Shown here piece by piece: positions 25,375-37,977 of a stretch of DNA of 64,000 nt. The DNA lies in the NCBI RefSeq assembly GCF_030848805.1, contig NC_092366.1:17984620-18048619 (forward strand), written 5' to 3'. A model generated the notes under the pieces. The model was not told the origin of the DNA. It searched no databases and saw only the letters and a program-made list of their open reading frames with translations. How positions within the stretch are numbered: the first letter of the stretch is position 1; each line of letters starts with the position of its first letter. The position numbers and the translations under genes are program-made. This DNA comes from Temnothorax longispinosus. Its lineage: Eukaryota > Arthropoda > Insecta > Hymenoptera > Formicidae.

Positions 25375-25641
25375 ATGAGTAACGAAGTTCTTTATCGTTT
25401 CACGACGCTTCTTTTATCGCCGTCGGTGAGAAAATCTGCTTTCCGCTCTTCTCACTACCCTCGCATATATTCAGTCCTTTGTCTGCTACGAAATACCGGC
25501 TGTTGCACGTACTCGCACTCTTTTTCCGTTCTCCCCTTGTTCACGAGTATTCTCTTAGGTTCCGGAGATTTTCTCCCGTTAAAGCCGAAGGGCCCCGTTA
25601 ATGGGGTCGTTAAAGGTCTCATTAACGTTCTCGCAAAGTAG
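25375..25641 (+). CDS. Possible small ORF or terminal exon with amphipathic C-terminus
   Basis: Seen: an 88-codon frame from ATG at 25375 to TAG at 25641. Inside it, CTCCCCTTGTTCACGAGTATTCTCTTAG at 25531-25558 would serve as a splice acceptor, leaving a 27-codon end that reads SGDFLPLKPKGP and then VNGVVKGLINVLAK. That last segment alternates cationic and aliphatic residues. No homologue was recognised, and no function is claimed. Confidence 0.17.
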   Translation: MSNEVLYRFTTLLLSPSVRKSAFRSSHYPRIYSVLCLLRNTGCCTYSHSFSVLPLFTSILLGSGDFLPLKPKGPVNGVVKGLINVLAK

Positions 25642-26578
25642 TCGCAGGGGTGGATAACGACGAAGTAATTAAAATTTGATCAACTTCTTACAAAACCGAC
25701 TCGTCACTTTTTTTTTCAAATAGCAGCATGCAACACGGTTATTCCTTCACCGTTTAAGAACCTATTAATGACATTGAATTAAATATTGAAGAAGCGAGGC
25801 ATAAACGAGGCTCCCTTTCTCGTAGTCGATGTTTCGAAAAATATCTCTAAAGATTTTTTTAGTCATTTTAGACCTCCCTTCCTCTTAAATGGAAGTAATA
25901 GGAATACCGAACGTTCCACCGCCGGCTACAAACGGCTCCTTGGTGATCGGCAACATCCGCGTATACCTCGGTGCGATTTTTCGTACGGGAGTTACTTATG
26001 AGCCGAGTCGGAGTTCACTCTCGATAGGGCGAAAGAGAAATGCCGCGGGAGAGGAAGGATGATGAATAAAAGGGAGGGAACGAGAGCGCGGGCGGAAGGT
26101 GCCAGATCGTAACCGTAGAACGATCTCGCCCGAGGGAACGTCCTGCGCCGTATGTCCTCTGCATACAAATGCCTTTCCTATAGCCGTTCACCGAAGCCAT
26201 CAGGGTTACCGCGGAACGGAAGACTGGCTTGCCAATTTTAAAGGCCGTTTGTGAGTGATGTACAACGTCTGCGCGCACATCTAGCGGGTGCCCGGCTGTT
26301 CATTCGACGGTACGTATCGGCGAAAGCATATATACCCTCCCCCCCTCCCGCGCGATTCCGTATTGGCAATAAAAACGTATTCCTGCGAATACGTGGATAC
26401 GGCAGTATGAACCAGGTTGTTTACGGTGGAAAGCGCTGTGTAATAGTTTCGTGCAATTTATTGTCAAGACTGCCTGACCTGGAAAATAACGGACAATAAA
26501 TCAAATTCGCTCTTGATATTGGATTTAAATCAATTACGTCTCTCTTGTTTAACTCTTAATCTCGTGATTGTACTAAGC

Positions 26579-26590
26579 GGGGGGGGGGGG
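26579..26590. repeat. G12 homopolymer
   Basis: Twelve G in a row inside otherwise AT-rich sequence. The exact length may be a sequencing or assembly uncertainty. Confidence 0.9.
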
Positions 26591-28087
26591 TATGCGACTG
26601 AGTATTAAATTAGATTATACCTGCATCAAATAACTGAAACACAACTAGAAAGCATAGGATTTATGCGTGATTATTTTAAATCGATAATAATTAAATTATT
26701 TTTAAATGAAAAGCAAGTATGTACATACGTGAATAGTGCGCATTGTTAATTATTTCGTTTCGCCGGCAGTCAATTATCTTCGTATATGGTAAATATGTAA
26801 CGCAAAATTATATAATTTGGATATAATCTACATGCATTAATTAGAGACAAAAATGCTGATGAAAGATGCATTATATGTGTCCAAATACATTACCAGGCTA
26901 ATACACAGATTAATAAGTGGTTACTGTGTATTGGTTAAATAATTGTAATGATGGCCGAACGCTTCTGATCCGTTCGCGTTAATGATCTGCATCCGAAAAT
27001 ATTCTGCTACGGCATCACGCAGAAGTTTAATGTTTAATTAGGCAGCTTTTCGAGCTTATTTGATTTGACCCACCGTGCGGAACAATATCTATTTTGCTAT
27101 GACGTTATAAAATTCAACGTCCCAGAGAAGGACGTACTCTATGTATATTTCAGTTTTATTAATTTACTAATTAAAGCTGTTGATCGCAGTCACGCGGTTC
27201 CGCTAGAGATATGTACGCTTCGGTACGCTAATAGATTTAATTAAGGTGCATGCATTCATTCGTTTGCACGCCCCGAGAACTTCGGTTTTGCAGCTTTTGT
27301 TATAGCGCAAATTAAACACGTTAATGATAGTAATGATAATAATAACGAAGATAAATAATAATTATTATTTGCATAATAGGTATCGATAATGAAACGCAAT
27401 AACGTTTGTTTATAAATTCACGCTTTTAATAGCAATATTTTTGCTCCATATTTTTTCGTCGTCTAAGAATGACGACGCGCAAAAAGATATGCATAAAATG
27501 GAAACTTGCTCCCGCGAAACGTAGCACAGCTGCATCAGCTGCACCTGCATTCGCCTCTTTAGATGTCGTGTCATATAGCTGCTGCGACACATTAGATCGC
27601 TGTGGAAACTCTCAATAAGAGCGACGTGCACTTTCCCGCGACGGGCGGGGGAAAGGGATGCGAAACGTCTTGCGGTTAGTTTCGAGGCGTTTCGGGGCTG
27701 AAGTTCTCCGGCGCGCGATATTCACGACGAGGCGTACGGAGCACTCAAAAAGTTTGGCGAAGGACAAGGGGAGAGAGGCGAGCGCCTCTCAAAGTGAAAA
27801 CGGTATATCCGAAAGCGATTAGAGTTGTATGACAGACGGCGCGAATTAATTCGCCGGGATAATTACAGCCGAGTGCGCGCCCGACGAGTACGCGCTGTTC
27901 TCGTTTTCGAGTTATATTGGCGTTTTTATGTAATTTAGAAGTGCAAGTTTTGCTTTTAGCAATTTACGATTAGCGAATGCGCAGAGTAGTTGCGGGCGTT
28001 CGATCGTTACAATTTGCAGACGGCACATGGGAGTCATTGTCGTTATCTGATGTGCGCGTTTTACACGCAACAAGACATTAAAATACC

Positions 28088-28107
28088 GGCTGGCTGGCTG
28101 GCTGGCT
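28088..28107. repeat. (GGCT)5 microsatellite
   Basis: Five tandem GGCT units in a GC-rich patch about 350 bases before the GGAA array. Confidence 0.9.
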
Positions 28108-28455
28108 TACGATCAGCAACGGCGCTTTTATCGGGTGAATGCATTTCGGGAGATGATTGGCCCTTATGCAAGAGGGGCGACGTACGGCCGTATACGGAAG
28201 TTTGAAGCACGTCGAACTTTCCAAACTATCAGCACTTAGACGATAATTCTCTTGAGGGACGAAGACCGCTCTCAGCGCGACCCTGCCTTGGTGAAAATTA
28301 ATTACCCTCGTCGATCGCTTTTCATTCTCTCTTTCACCCCGTTCGTGTCTCGGCTGGTTCTCTCCCTTTTCACCTCCACCGATGCACGAAACCCATCGTC
28401 GACGACGTTGGGAAGTTGTGTATGCGGGTGACAAGAACGAGAGGAAGTAAGACAG

Positions 28456-28580
28456 GAGGGAAGGAAGGAAGGAAGGAAGGAAGGAAGGAAGGAAGGAAGG
28501 AAGGAAGGAAGGAAGGAAGGAAGGAAGGAAGGAAGGAAGCAAGTAAGAAAGGAAGGAAGGAAGTAGGAAGGAAGGAAGAA
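28456..28580. repeat. (GGAA)n tetranucleotide array
   Basis: About twenty uninterrupted GGAA units to 28539, then a degenerate tail with AAGCAAGTAAG and AAGTAGG variants up to 28580. One strand is pure purine. The Arg-Lys-Glu and Phe-Leu-Pro-Ser frames crossing it are repeat products. Confidence 0.95.
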
Positions 28581-31500
28581 GAAAGTCGCCGAAGTGAAAA
28601 AAATATCTCGCCTATAACATGGCATGCGCCAGAAATCAGAGCAGTTTCTCGAAAGCCAACGAATTCTATACGGCGCGACATTCCACAATTTCCACGTACT
28701 TGGCGCACTCCGCGTTCTTCGAGTAATTATCCGCGCGTAATTACTCCGTCCCGACTGATGCATACGTTGTACATGCACGCCCACGCATACATATGTGGGC
28801 GCACTTTAATATATTCATATACATATATACGCTTGTATATGTATATACATATACACATACGGCAGTGCTGAAGTTAAACATGTTAAACATTCAAGATACA
28901 CGCGCGATCGAATATTATGGTTGTATGCAAAGTATTTTTATACACTGGGACTCATCGGTTCGCTCTCGATCCTTAACAGAAAAAATTAATACACTGAGGA
29001 AAGGTAAACTATTTTACTTATACCTTTTATTTCTTTGATGTTGCTAGTACGGACAGTTGTGTTCTTATAGAAATACGGTTTGCATTGTTGAGAATAAGTC
29101 AGTTAAACTTCAATGCACAGTAGAAACAACGATCCAGAATGGCAACAAGAATACAACTTCAAAATAACATGCTGTCAAAAGAAATCGAGTTATAAGTCAA
29201 AATATGCTGTGCTCCCGTCGCTTGCGAGCAAATCAAATTATAGATGTGGTTTTAGATATTTTGAAACCTTATAGTTGTTCAAATATTTCTGATACTTTGA
29301 TAATATTTAAGATAATACGGCCACATTATTTTATATCAATTTTAATTTACCTTTCTGTATCGTTCTAAAATCAACTTTTGATATGTTTTAGAAATTCTAT
29401 AATACAGTTGCTGCTTTATAAGCATAACTGAGAAAAGATCAGTCGAATATAGAAAACTTCAGAAATGATATTTTTGAAAGTGGAGCGATCTAATCTGTTT
29501 AATGTAATTATCTATACAGAAATATATAATATAGGAAGAAAAAGAAAGTTTTTAACCAAGAATTAATTATATGTAATTATAACAGAAATGTTTATTCGAC
29601 CAGAACGGCAGAGGAAATAGCATCATAGCACACAGTATAAGTTACTCGAGTCATCTGCAAGATTAGATATTGGTGGTTCGCTATTTCAGTTATCGACTGG
29701 ATCGATTTACGATGTCCGGGGATATTTGGAGCATGTGGCCCGGCCCTCTCGCGAATTCTAATACGCGAATGTCCTCCGGCCAAGAATTCTCGTCACGCGG
29801 TAAAAGGCTGTGGACCCGCCGGAAATAATAACTCGCCACTACGTGATGTCCCTTCCGAGGGCCGCGCGCAGTTTGGTTATATAATAAATACTTGCCTTAT
29901 CCACCGGTTTCACCAAGACTTTCCTGCTTCAGCGGATCATCTTCCGCGCAGTATATATAGAAGCGAAATGAAACTAAGAACCACTCGCCACCATCGGATG
30001 GAATCATGCTTCTCTCGCGGTTTCGAGCGGACGGTTACGAGGATTTCCGCGAATAATATCATTTCCATGTACCGTCTCTCATTCGCGTACCGTTCCGCGC
30101 ACTTCTCTCTTCTTTTTTTTTTTATCGCGTCTTCTACTCCTCTTCTCATCCACTTGGAATACTTATTGCCTCGCTCTTTAAAGTCTACCGCTTTTTTTAT
30201 AACATCGTCTTTTCTTTTCGCGGAAAATCCAAGGGATTATATTACTACAGTGATACTACAGTGAAATGAGATAATCAATGCATCATAAAAATCTTGATGA
30301 TACTCTACATTATGCGCCGTTCAATTCCAGCACAACGGTGACAAGTGACGAGTGAATAAGTAATAAAACAAACCCATTTCTCGCAATACGTGTTGAAAAG
30401 AGGACAAAAACGTTCAAAAATAAATGAATACAATAGAATAGAAAAAAGAAATCGCACCGGTATTGCGCATGTTGTTAAATTCTTCGATATATAGCTTCGC
30501 GCATATTATGAACTCACGTCGAGCTACTATATACATCGACACGTTTCACCTCATTTTTACATTTTATCGTTGAATATAGAACAAAAAGTGACAGCTGAAC
30601 AAATCGATTTGAACGCCACTTGTACTAGAGCCTCAAAAAGAGGACACACAAATGAAAGAAAACTATTCTTGTTATTCTTCTCGCTGCTGCGAGCTGTCCC
30701 AGCAACTCGCGATGCAAATTTCCTGTCGTAAAAAAAAAATCAAGCATCGGCCCCTGTATTCGTGCCTGGAGTTCTCTTAGAATATCTCTCGTCTCGCTTC
30801 TCTCTTCTCTTCTCTCTCTTTCTCCTTTTTCAACTTTCCAACGTGCTTCTCGAGTGGATGAGCCATTATGCAAGTGCATTTTGCGAAGAATCGAGAATAG
30901 CCGAACACAATACCGGGACTCTCGCGCGTGCAATGACGTAATTATCAGAAAGCCAGATGCATTTGCAGCGCGCCCAGGTACAGGTATTAATGTGCGAATT
31001 ATTCTCGCGGGGAAAAACCGTGTCTTTCAATTCCCGTGTCGCTGAGGAGGCAGCGCAAAGTGAAACCATCGCGAACGCGGAAGCGAAATCGTCGATGTGG
31101 GCACTTCGCACATGCGCGCATGCCCTATTCGCAATAAAGCGTGTCCGTTCGCCGCTCATTTTTCTCGCATAAGAAGATTATTTATCAGAGGTGGCGAAGC
31201 GCCGGTGGCTGCCGCCGAAGGCGACCAACGGATAAAGACGGTCGCGGTGTGGAAAGGCCGCCCCTCAAACGAAAGCGAGGCGCTCGAGGCGATGATCCCG
31301 GTAAACAAACAGAGACCGCGTAACTTGCGTCGCGACGTTATCGCTGCCGCACCCCGGCCACGAATGGAATTACTACCTGGCAAACGCATTCCCCGTGTTT
31401 ACCGCGCACTCCACCTTCAACCTTTCGCTTTTGCCGGCCTTGCGCTGCCTCTCGAGAGCGCGCTTTGTTTCTCGATAGAAACGTTTCCACTCATTCTCGT

Positions 31501-31997
31501 GGCAGTGGGCGAAGAGGTACGAGAAAGGATAAAGTGCCGAATATTTCGTAACAGGGCCGATTATTCCGGCGGAAAATTGTTATCATCGCTGGACTCTTTC
31601 GATTTTAGATATGCACGTCAATACTTGTCTGCCCGCATGATATTCGAAACGCATCTAATTTTTACGCGTTCGCGGCTACGATTAATTTAATCGGTAACTT
31701 TGTGACGCGGAAGATCTTTTTCTTTTATCGCTCTCGCTCTGACAGTTTTGTATTTGAATTTCAATTTTTTCTTTATGCGTACCCTCACGCTTTTCGTCGT
31801 GTTCCTCTCATCATTCTTACATGCAATACAAATAACCCAAGGCTGCAATGTAGCGCTGCATTCCTTCCTCAAACTCGAGCCATACCTGTGCCTTTGTATA
31901 TAATGAAAGTGTGGAAGGCATCGCGAATACACAAGATGCGTTTCTGATATATGTGGTAGAACGTGCCGAGTCACCGCAATAACCTCGCAAACGATGA

Positions 31998-32180
31998 TCA
32001 AAGCTCATATGGAAAGCCATGCATGACACGGCGATCGTTAAATGACCTCTGGAAGTTATATCCCGAAGGCTTCCTAGTTTGGAGGAACCAGGTGATCACA
32101 ACTCTGACTTCGTAACTGTTCTCGATTAGCGACAGTGTGTCGGGAACGCAGAACACTCGCGCGGAATTGGAAACAATGCG
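31998..32180 (-). CDS. Possible terminal exon after a 100-base polypyrimidine tract
   Basis: Seen: on the minus strand the purine tract at 32186-32283 reads as polypyrimidine and ends TCTCTATCAAG. Only one of the three following frames is long: 60 codons to TGA, reading RIVSNSARVFCVPDTLSL, then VRVVITWFLQTRKPSG. The beta-like alternation around VRVVITWF is noted, but the spacing does not fit an Ig domain. Upstream exon and family are unknown. The pyrimidine tract may be simple low-complexity sequence. Confidence 0.17.
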   Translation of the reverse strand, partial: RIVSNSARVFCVPDTLSLIENSYEVRVVITWFLQTRKPSGYNFQRSFNDRRVMHGFPYEL

Positions 32181-32185
32181 CTTGA

Positions 32186-32283
32186 TAGAGAGGGACAAAG
32201 AGAGCAAAAGAAAAAGAAATAAAGAGGTTAAACGAGAGAGGGAAAAAGAGACACGAGGAAAGAAAAAAAAAGAAAAAGAGAGA
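32186..32283. repeat. Purine tract of about 100 bases
   Basis: The plus strand is almost all A and G. Read on the minus strand it is a long polypyrimidine tract that ends in CTCTATCAAG at the edge of an open frame (see 31998-32180). Confidence 0.8.
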
Positions 32284-35200
32284 ACGTACGATAAAATAAC
32301 AAACAGTAGTAAATATGCCGCTCATGAATGTTTCAAACTTTGAATCTGTATAGCTGCAATTATACACTCGCTTTCGCGAATATGTTTCGGCGACGCCCGG
32401 CTTATCGAGCACGTAAAAATGTCACCCCGTAATTCAGGAAAGTTTCCGCGCACGCGGCGGGGGAGTTATAATGGTGTATAGGTCGGAATAACAGATTGCT
32501 AATTACGAGAACGACGTGAAAACTACCGCGACGTTCATCACATCGGGCATGCTGAAACTGCATCCAAAGTCTAGGTAGTTTTGATTAAGTTTCTAACGGA
32601 TGGCTGGATTCGTTCTAGGATCCTGTCAGACGTCAGGGAGGTATTCGCGCGTTCATTCACGGGCGAGGAATAGGGTGAAATTGGAGTTGAAGTGCCTTCG
32701 CGGAGCCGGACAAGTCCGTCAAGGGCCCGTAGGTAGATGGAAAAGGTCGCTCGGGATGAAAAATAAGAGGCGGGAATCCTTCGATCGACTCTTATATACC
32801 TTCATCGAGAGAGCGCTGCAGATAGAGGAATTCAGTGTTCGTCTTACTTCCATTCATCGTTCTTCTGTATCCTTTTTCTCTCCCTGCCCTTATAGCTTCC
32901 GTCGTCTTTTATTTTTCGATTGCCGTATATTGAGTAAAGCTCGCGGTGCGATAGCGCTGCATCGATCGCACGGAATTTCGATTGCATTGCGGAAAATTTC
33001 ATAAGAGCGGTTACTTATCGCGGATTTTACAATTCGTTTTAACGTTTCTCGATATTTCGTAACGGCTCAATAATAACGCGGGAATCGAACGAAATCTAGC
33101 GCATCAACTACTCGTCTTGTGTTTCTTTTTAAAGAAAGATTCGTGAGAAAAGCTTAATGTGATTTTGTACAACGAGAATTTATTTTCTCTCAGTCGTGAA
33201 AAACTCGTCGATCAAAAGCGCGTCGGCAATATATCCTTCGTCGGGAAAGCGATAATTCTATTCGTACGCGTTCTATCGCCAGAGAAGTCCCACCCACGTT
33301 CCATTTAATTATTTTTCCTAGAAGAGACGATGATTTTTTCGTTGTCTGAGATTCGCGTACTCTTCAATCGCAATCTGAGAACGTCGGAATAGACTCTTGA
33401 TGGGTCTTGAGAACAAGATCCCAAGCATAGTACGTACAACGTTCTTCGAAAGAGACTCGTGTCTGCTCATCTATTGAGGCGACGTCGATGGTATAGAAGC
33501 ACGCCGAAGTGACGGGGTAAGGGGTCGAGGGTGGAGAGAAGCGAGAGTAGGAATGGTAGGATACGATGGGGAGGCGCTCGTGCTTGGGACAACGAACCGA
33601 TGGGATAGACTCTCGCAAAGACAGAGAGTGGGTGGTACGTTGATCGATTCCTCCTGCGGTTTTGTCTAAGGGGGACTTATTGACTTTCTGAAGACGCTCA
33701 GCACCGGAGGATCACCGTGCATCGCCGAGGATGCACAATGCGGCGTCAAGTACATAGCTTCCTGCGCGAATGTGTGCACCGCCACGATCCCTAGGTAAGA
33801 TCACCCATTGTTTTCCGTATTCCTCCCATCCCAACCGATGTCTCGATTTTCGATTTCGAGTGTCCCCCGCAACCGATCACCGAGATCCGCGCCTGTATGT
33901 CGCGCGCGAGCGCGACCGGAGATCGAGCTTTATCCCTCGCGAAGACGACGCGACACGCGCGGTCGGGTGAACGGCTGAAACACGGGAGGCATAGCTTTCC
34001 GGGCGCATCGAATTCCGCCGTCGAGATCGAATTAAATCGACAAACCGGCGACGTCTGCTCGCGACGCGAAAACGTATTGTATTTTGACGAATGGTATTCC
34101 CATGTTGCGAGCCCACACCATCATCCCGCGTGAACGCCGCAATAAAACGACGCGGAATAAACATTGAATCGATCAAGAGGGAAAGGCACCATTTTCATAC
34201 ATCAGACGGTTCACGTGTCGGAGTCATTTATCACAAGTGGCGCTCGTGCATCCACCGCGCGTGCGAGATATACCGACAAGAAAAGTCATAAGTCTTCCTT
34301 CATCGGCTTAATCGCATCCTTCGTGCTATATAACTGAAACGCTAGCGCGCGGGCGCTACCATTTTTCCGCGGAATTATTACGATATCGGATGGAATGCGA
34401 CGCGCGGAAAGCAGGGGGGGGAGGACGGGAGGAAAGGGCGAAACGAGGGTGAGTGATTCGGAGGGTGAGTCGCCGCTCGGCAACCGAATGTTTGCACGTC
34501 CGTCCTAACAAGAACGTACGACTTGTTTTGATTCACTGTCGGTGGTTGAACAACGGGCAAACGCAAACCGAAATAGGAATGCTCCGTGCGGCCCGAGCCC
34601 CGAGCTCGGCGGAAGCTCCGTGTTACAGGCTCGTAAAAAGCGGCCGACAGGGCGGAATTAAAGGAGCGACCACAAAAGCGTGGTCCGACATGATACTCCG
34701 ATAATTTTGTAGCCTCGCGCGCGTTCCTAGGAGGGCGGCGACAGAAAAAGAAAGGAAACATCACGGTGGAACAAAGTCGCACAGGCCGCACGGTGGTGCC
34801 GACGCCGGTGTAACCGGATGCCTTACCCGTGCTGGCCGCCGGCCAAGCCTCGTAAATCCCAAATTACAGGACGAAAGTACAGATTTCGTCTGTTCGCGTC
34901 CACTGCGGGAATTCTAGGCTCTTTAACGAAAAATCCGGTCACCCGCTCATCGGCGTCGCCGATTAGTTTCGTTTTCGCGATCGATTCACGGCTGCGAAAA
35001 TCTGTGGAACTCGATACAAGCATTATCGTTATATCTTATACCATATATTAGTAGCTTCTATCTTTTCCAATGAAATTATCGCGAATCTGCCGTCTTTCAT
35101 TTTAGTCAGATAATACATCGTTTTTAAGCGTCCATATAGTCTTTAATCTTTATGCGCATTAATAAAAAGCACTGTTACAGTAATGTAATTCGTTAGCTTC

Positions 35201-36239
35201 GCTATAACAGGGAGTAATCAATTAAACTTGCCAGGTTTACTTGGAAAATAAGAAAATCAGGTTATCTCGGGGAACAAAATGTGTAAAGACCGCGTAAATA
35301 ACAGTCATAAATCTCTGAGTATTATTTCCAAAATTTCATACAATTACCCTGATTATTTCATTACTCGCAGTTAATGTCATCGAGGAATTATATTTGTATT
35401 TCCATCAAGCAATTCATTTTGAAAAATATCCCTCATTACACTGGCAGCGAGAGTGAGTGAGTGACAGAAAAACAAAGAAGAGGGAGAAATAAAGCGCGAG
35501 TAGTATTTCGGTAGCGAGTCCTCTTGACAAGGAGTTTTGACGGGAAACAAAATCGGAATGGCTACGCTCGACTTGAGTCACCGCATCTAAACAGGAAGAA
35601 GGTGAAACAGATGCCGAGGGGATGACGGAGCAAAGGAGGAATGAGCTTTTCGACTGTACATCAAGCGGAGCGAAAACATAGGAACGCGTTGAAATGATCT
35701 AAAGGGCGGGTTTCCGTTTGAGTTAAGCTCACAAATTCGCCTCCAGGTCGACGAAGAAGAGAAAAGCCAAGGGATGGGGTAGGATGGAGAAGTGTACCGC
35801 TCTTCAGCGCGGGGTGACACAAAGGAGGAGCCTTCTAGTGGTTGAAAGAGGGCTCTGAAGGCACCAACGGCCATTATACCGAGGCGATACATCGCGAACG
35901 TACTTCCACCCTCCACTGTCTGTTTCTTCTCGAATCGCCTGCGGATAGCAGCGGAGAATCCTAGTAGATCCCGGTGTGAGGCTCTCCGAATAGATGAGGG
36001 AGAGAGAGAGAGCCCCATGTACTTGTATAACCACGGGTACGATTGAAGAAAAAGACCAAGTACCGCGAGGCAGATAACACTAAAGCCAATAGCGTATCGC
36101 AAATATGAATTTGCGCTCGGGTAATAAAATTGTGATAAAATGCCGCGAAGTTATATGCATGCAATTACATTATTCAATATATATTCAAGAGGTACGGAAA
36201 GGAAAAAGTATATCTTTTCATCTTCTTATTACCATGTAG

Positions 36240-36409
36240 CAAATAATCTTGAAGGGATACGACGAGAGCGTTCGGAATTTCTCTTTCGTATTAAGCGAAT
36301 CTTTCCAGAATTGCCAAATCAGACGCAAGATGAAAAGCAAATAGATAAAGCTACCTCATATGTACTCCTGGCTGAGAACACGATTGTTAATATAGCAATT
36401 CATGTATAA
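36240..36409 (+). CDS. Possible exon with weak helix-loop-helix-zipper resemblance
   Basis: Seen: the tract ATCTTTTCATCTTCTTATTA, then CCATGTAG, is a good splice acceptor, and an open frame follows to TAA. It reads NNLEGIRRERSEFLFRIK, then IFPELPNQTQDEKQ, then IDKATSYVLLAEN. The same frame is also open upstream to an ATG at 36140. Known: Myc/Max-type bHLH-zipper domains have an N-x-L-E-x-x-RR basic region, a helix ending P-x-L, a loop, and a second helix like QILDKATEYI. Inference: the order of these elements matches, but each helix is one residue short, so this may be coincidence or a degenerate copy. No sure downstream donor is present. Confidence 0.22.
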
Positions 36410-36853
36410 TCCCTTTCGAGCACCAAAGGTTAATAGGGAACACGGATTACCGATTACCGGCGTCGGCGACAACCATTATTCCTCAATCGAATGACGGAAT
36501 AGTCAATGTATCGAGAGCAACAGGATACATTATGGATGCATCTCTCGCCCCTGACACTACGCTCATATCCATTATTGTTATTTCCGTTTGATAATTTCAT
36601 TTCACACGTGATCTCGCGTCGGCGCCGGCGCGGCGGGAAGATGTGGGGAAGACGCGGTATCAGAGCTTCAACATCGTACATTCCGATATCTTCGAGAGAA
36701 AGCTCGATAATACCGCGCAAAGGAGCCGCTAAGAAACATTCTGAAGATATATCAGTCGACGTTCGGAGCCCGGATAGAATGGCGGCTTTAAAACTCGATG
36801 TTCTCTCCCCTCCTCTTTAGTTCTACCCTAGACAGTCCCGTCCTCCTTTTCAG

Positions 36854-37076
36854 ACAGATACCTACGATAACCTGCTGCTCCTGGATTCGACATTATAATG
36901 GGCATCGTAGGCGTTCCATTTCCGTTGCTCTTAGAAAACCTCGTCTTTCTTTTGAAGAAGACGACGCTTTCCTTTACATTTTACATCGTACCTCGGTCGC
37001 CCTTTTCCCGTTTCATTCGACGAGGCGTTTTTGCAAGATACAAAACTTTTATAGTTATACATCGACAGATATTTGA
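36854..37076 (+). CDS. Possible terminal exon after a strong acceptor, unknown product
   Basis: Seen: CCCGTCCTCCTTTTCAG is a strong acceptor. One frame is open for 73 codons to TGA and reads QIPTITCCSWIRHYN at the start and FCKIQNFYSYTSTDI at the end. A second frame (ATG at 36898 to 37131) overlaps it with a hydrophobic N-terminus. It lies about 450 bases after the possible exon at 36240-36409 on the same strand, but the joining phase cannot be settled. No family was recognised. Confidence 0.15.
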
Positions 37077-37977
37077 AGAAATTTATGTCATTAAGTCGTA
37101 TAACACGAATGATATTTTAAACTATGTGTAAAGATGGGTACGACGGAAACGATATCGTTAAAATATGCGTTCTGCAGATTGCTTGATTATACATAACATT
37201 ATATAATTATGTGAATGACAAATAGATCAGCAGAAGGACATATCACAGATATTTTGAACATTTCCAGCTACGTTATTCACGCACGAAAGTTTTGCCCGCG
37301 AAGGCGTGGTGCATTTTTCTTGATTCCTGCCTTCCGCTGTAAGGAAAGCTCGCTTCAATATACATATATGTTCTCATTTACCTTTGGTCTTTTTGTTCTC
37401 TATTCTCCCTGCCTTTTCTGTTCTTTTCAGCGGAGATATAAAAGGAAGGAACACTTTCCTCGAAGTTTATTTCTATAATTCTCTATAAAAAAAGTGTAAC
37501 TTTAGAGAACCGTTATTGACGACCAACGTAACGAAGGAAATTAAAGTCGTTCCTGGATGGATAGTTCTTGCAATGAGGTTAGTTAAATCTTCAGCCTCCG
37601 ATGGTATGTAAATTCCCGCAATTGGCTTTAACTGACTATGGTTCGCGTTCGATATGTAGATTTCGTTTAACCTCTTGGAGTATGAATTATGTTCCAGCGA
37701 TAAGAGCGCCCGCGGTTTGATACTCCACCAAGATTATATAAAGACGATAAGACCGGAAGTTTGTTGACTTAAATATAACCGCTTTTGTACTAATTTAATG
37801 ACGTCACAAATACGCGAACAGGTAAATTAATAATCGCAGCTTTTCCTTCGATAATAATCTTGTTACCGAAAATAATTCATTTAAATATAATTATAATATC
37901 AGCAAAATAATACCTCCTTTTTAATGTATAAATATATTAAATATTAACCTAATTTTGTAATAATTAACATTTTTTAT

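Larger units (their letters stand above)
24174..36239. other. Largely non-coding stretch
   Basis: AT-rich and GC-rich patches alternate. Besides the separately listed repeats and weak exon candidates, 29641-30264 is open for 207 codons on the plus strand, with no ATG until 29968. 33694-33794 is a short cysteine-containing frame between AAG and CTAG|GTAAGA. Neither is supported beyond that. Confidence 0.5.

Noticed and set aside
30853..30978. Plus-strand exon candidate with C-x-C and ACNDVIIRK, reminiscent of a TIMP-like N-terminus
   Set aside because: Cysteine spacing is eight residues too long and the similarity is only a few residues. The polypyrimidine tract is low complexity.
31097..31690. 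197-codon plus-strand frame
   Set aside because: It starts at GTG, lies in GC-rich sequence, and has no domain, splice or conservation evidence.
35587..36102. Minus-strand frame with a hydrophobic start (IGFSVICLAVLGLFLQ) as a signal-peptide exon for the Ig gene
   Set aside because: There is no ATG (the frame starts at TTG) and no convincing phase-1 donor follows the hydrophobic part.
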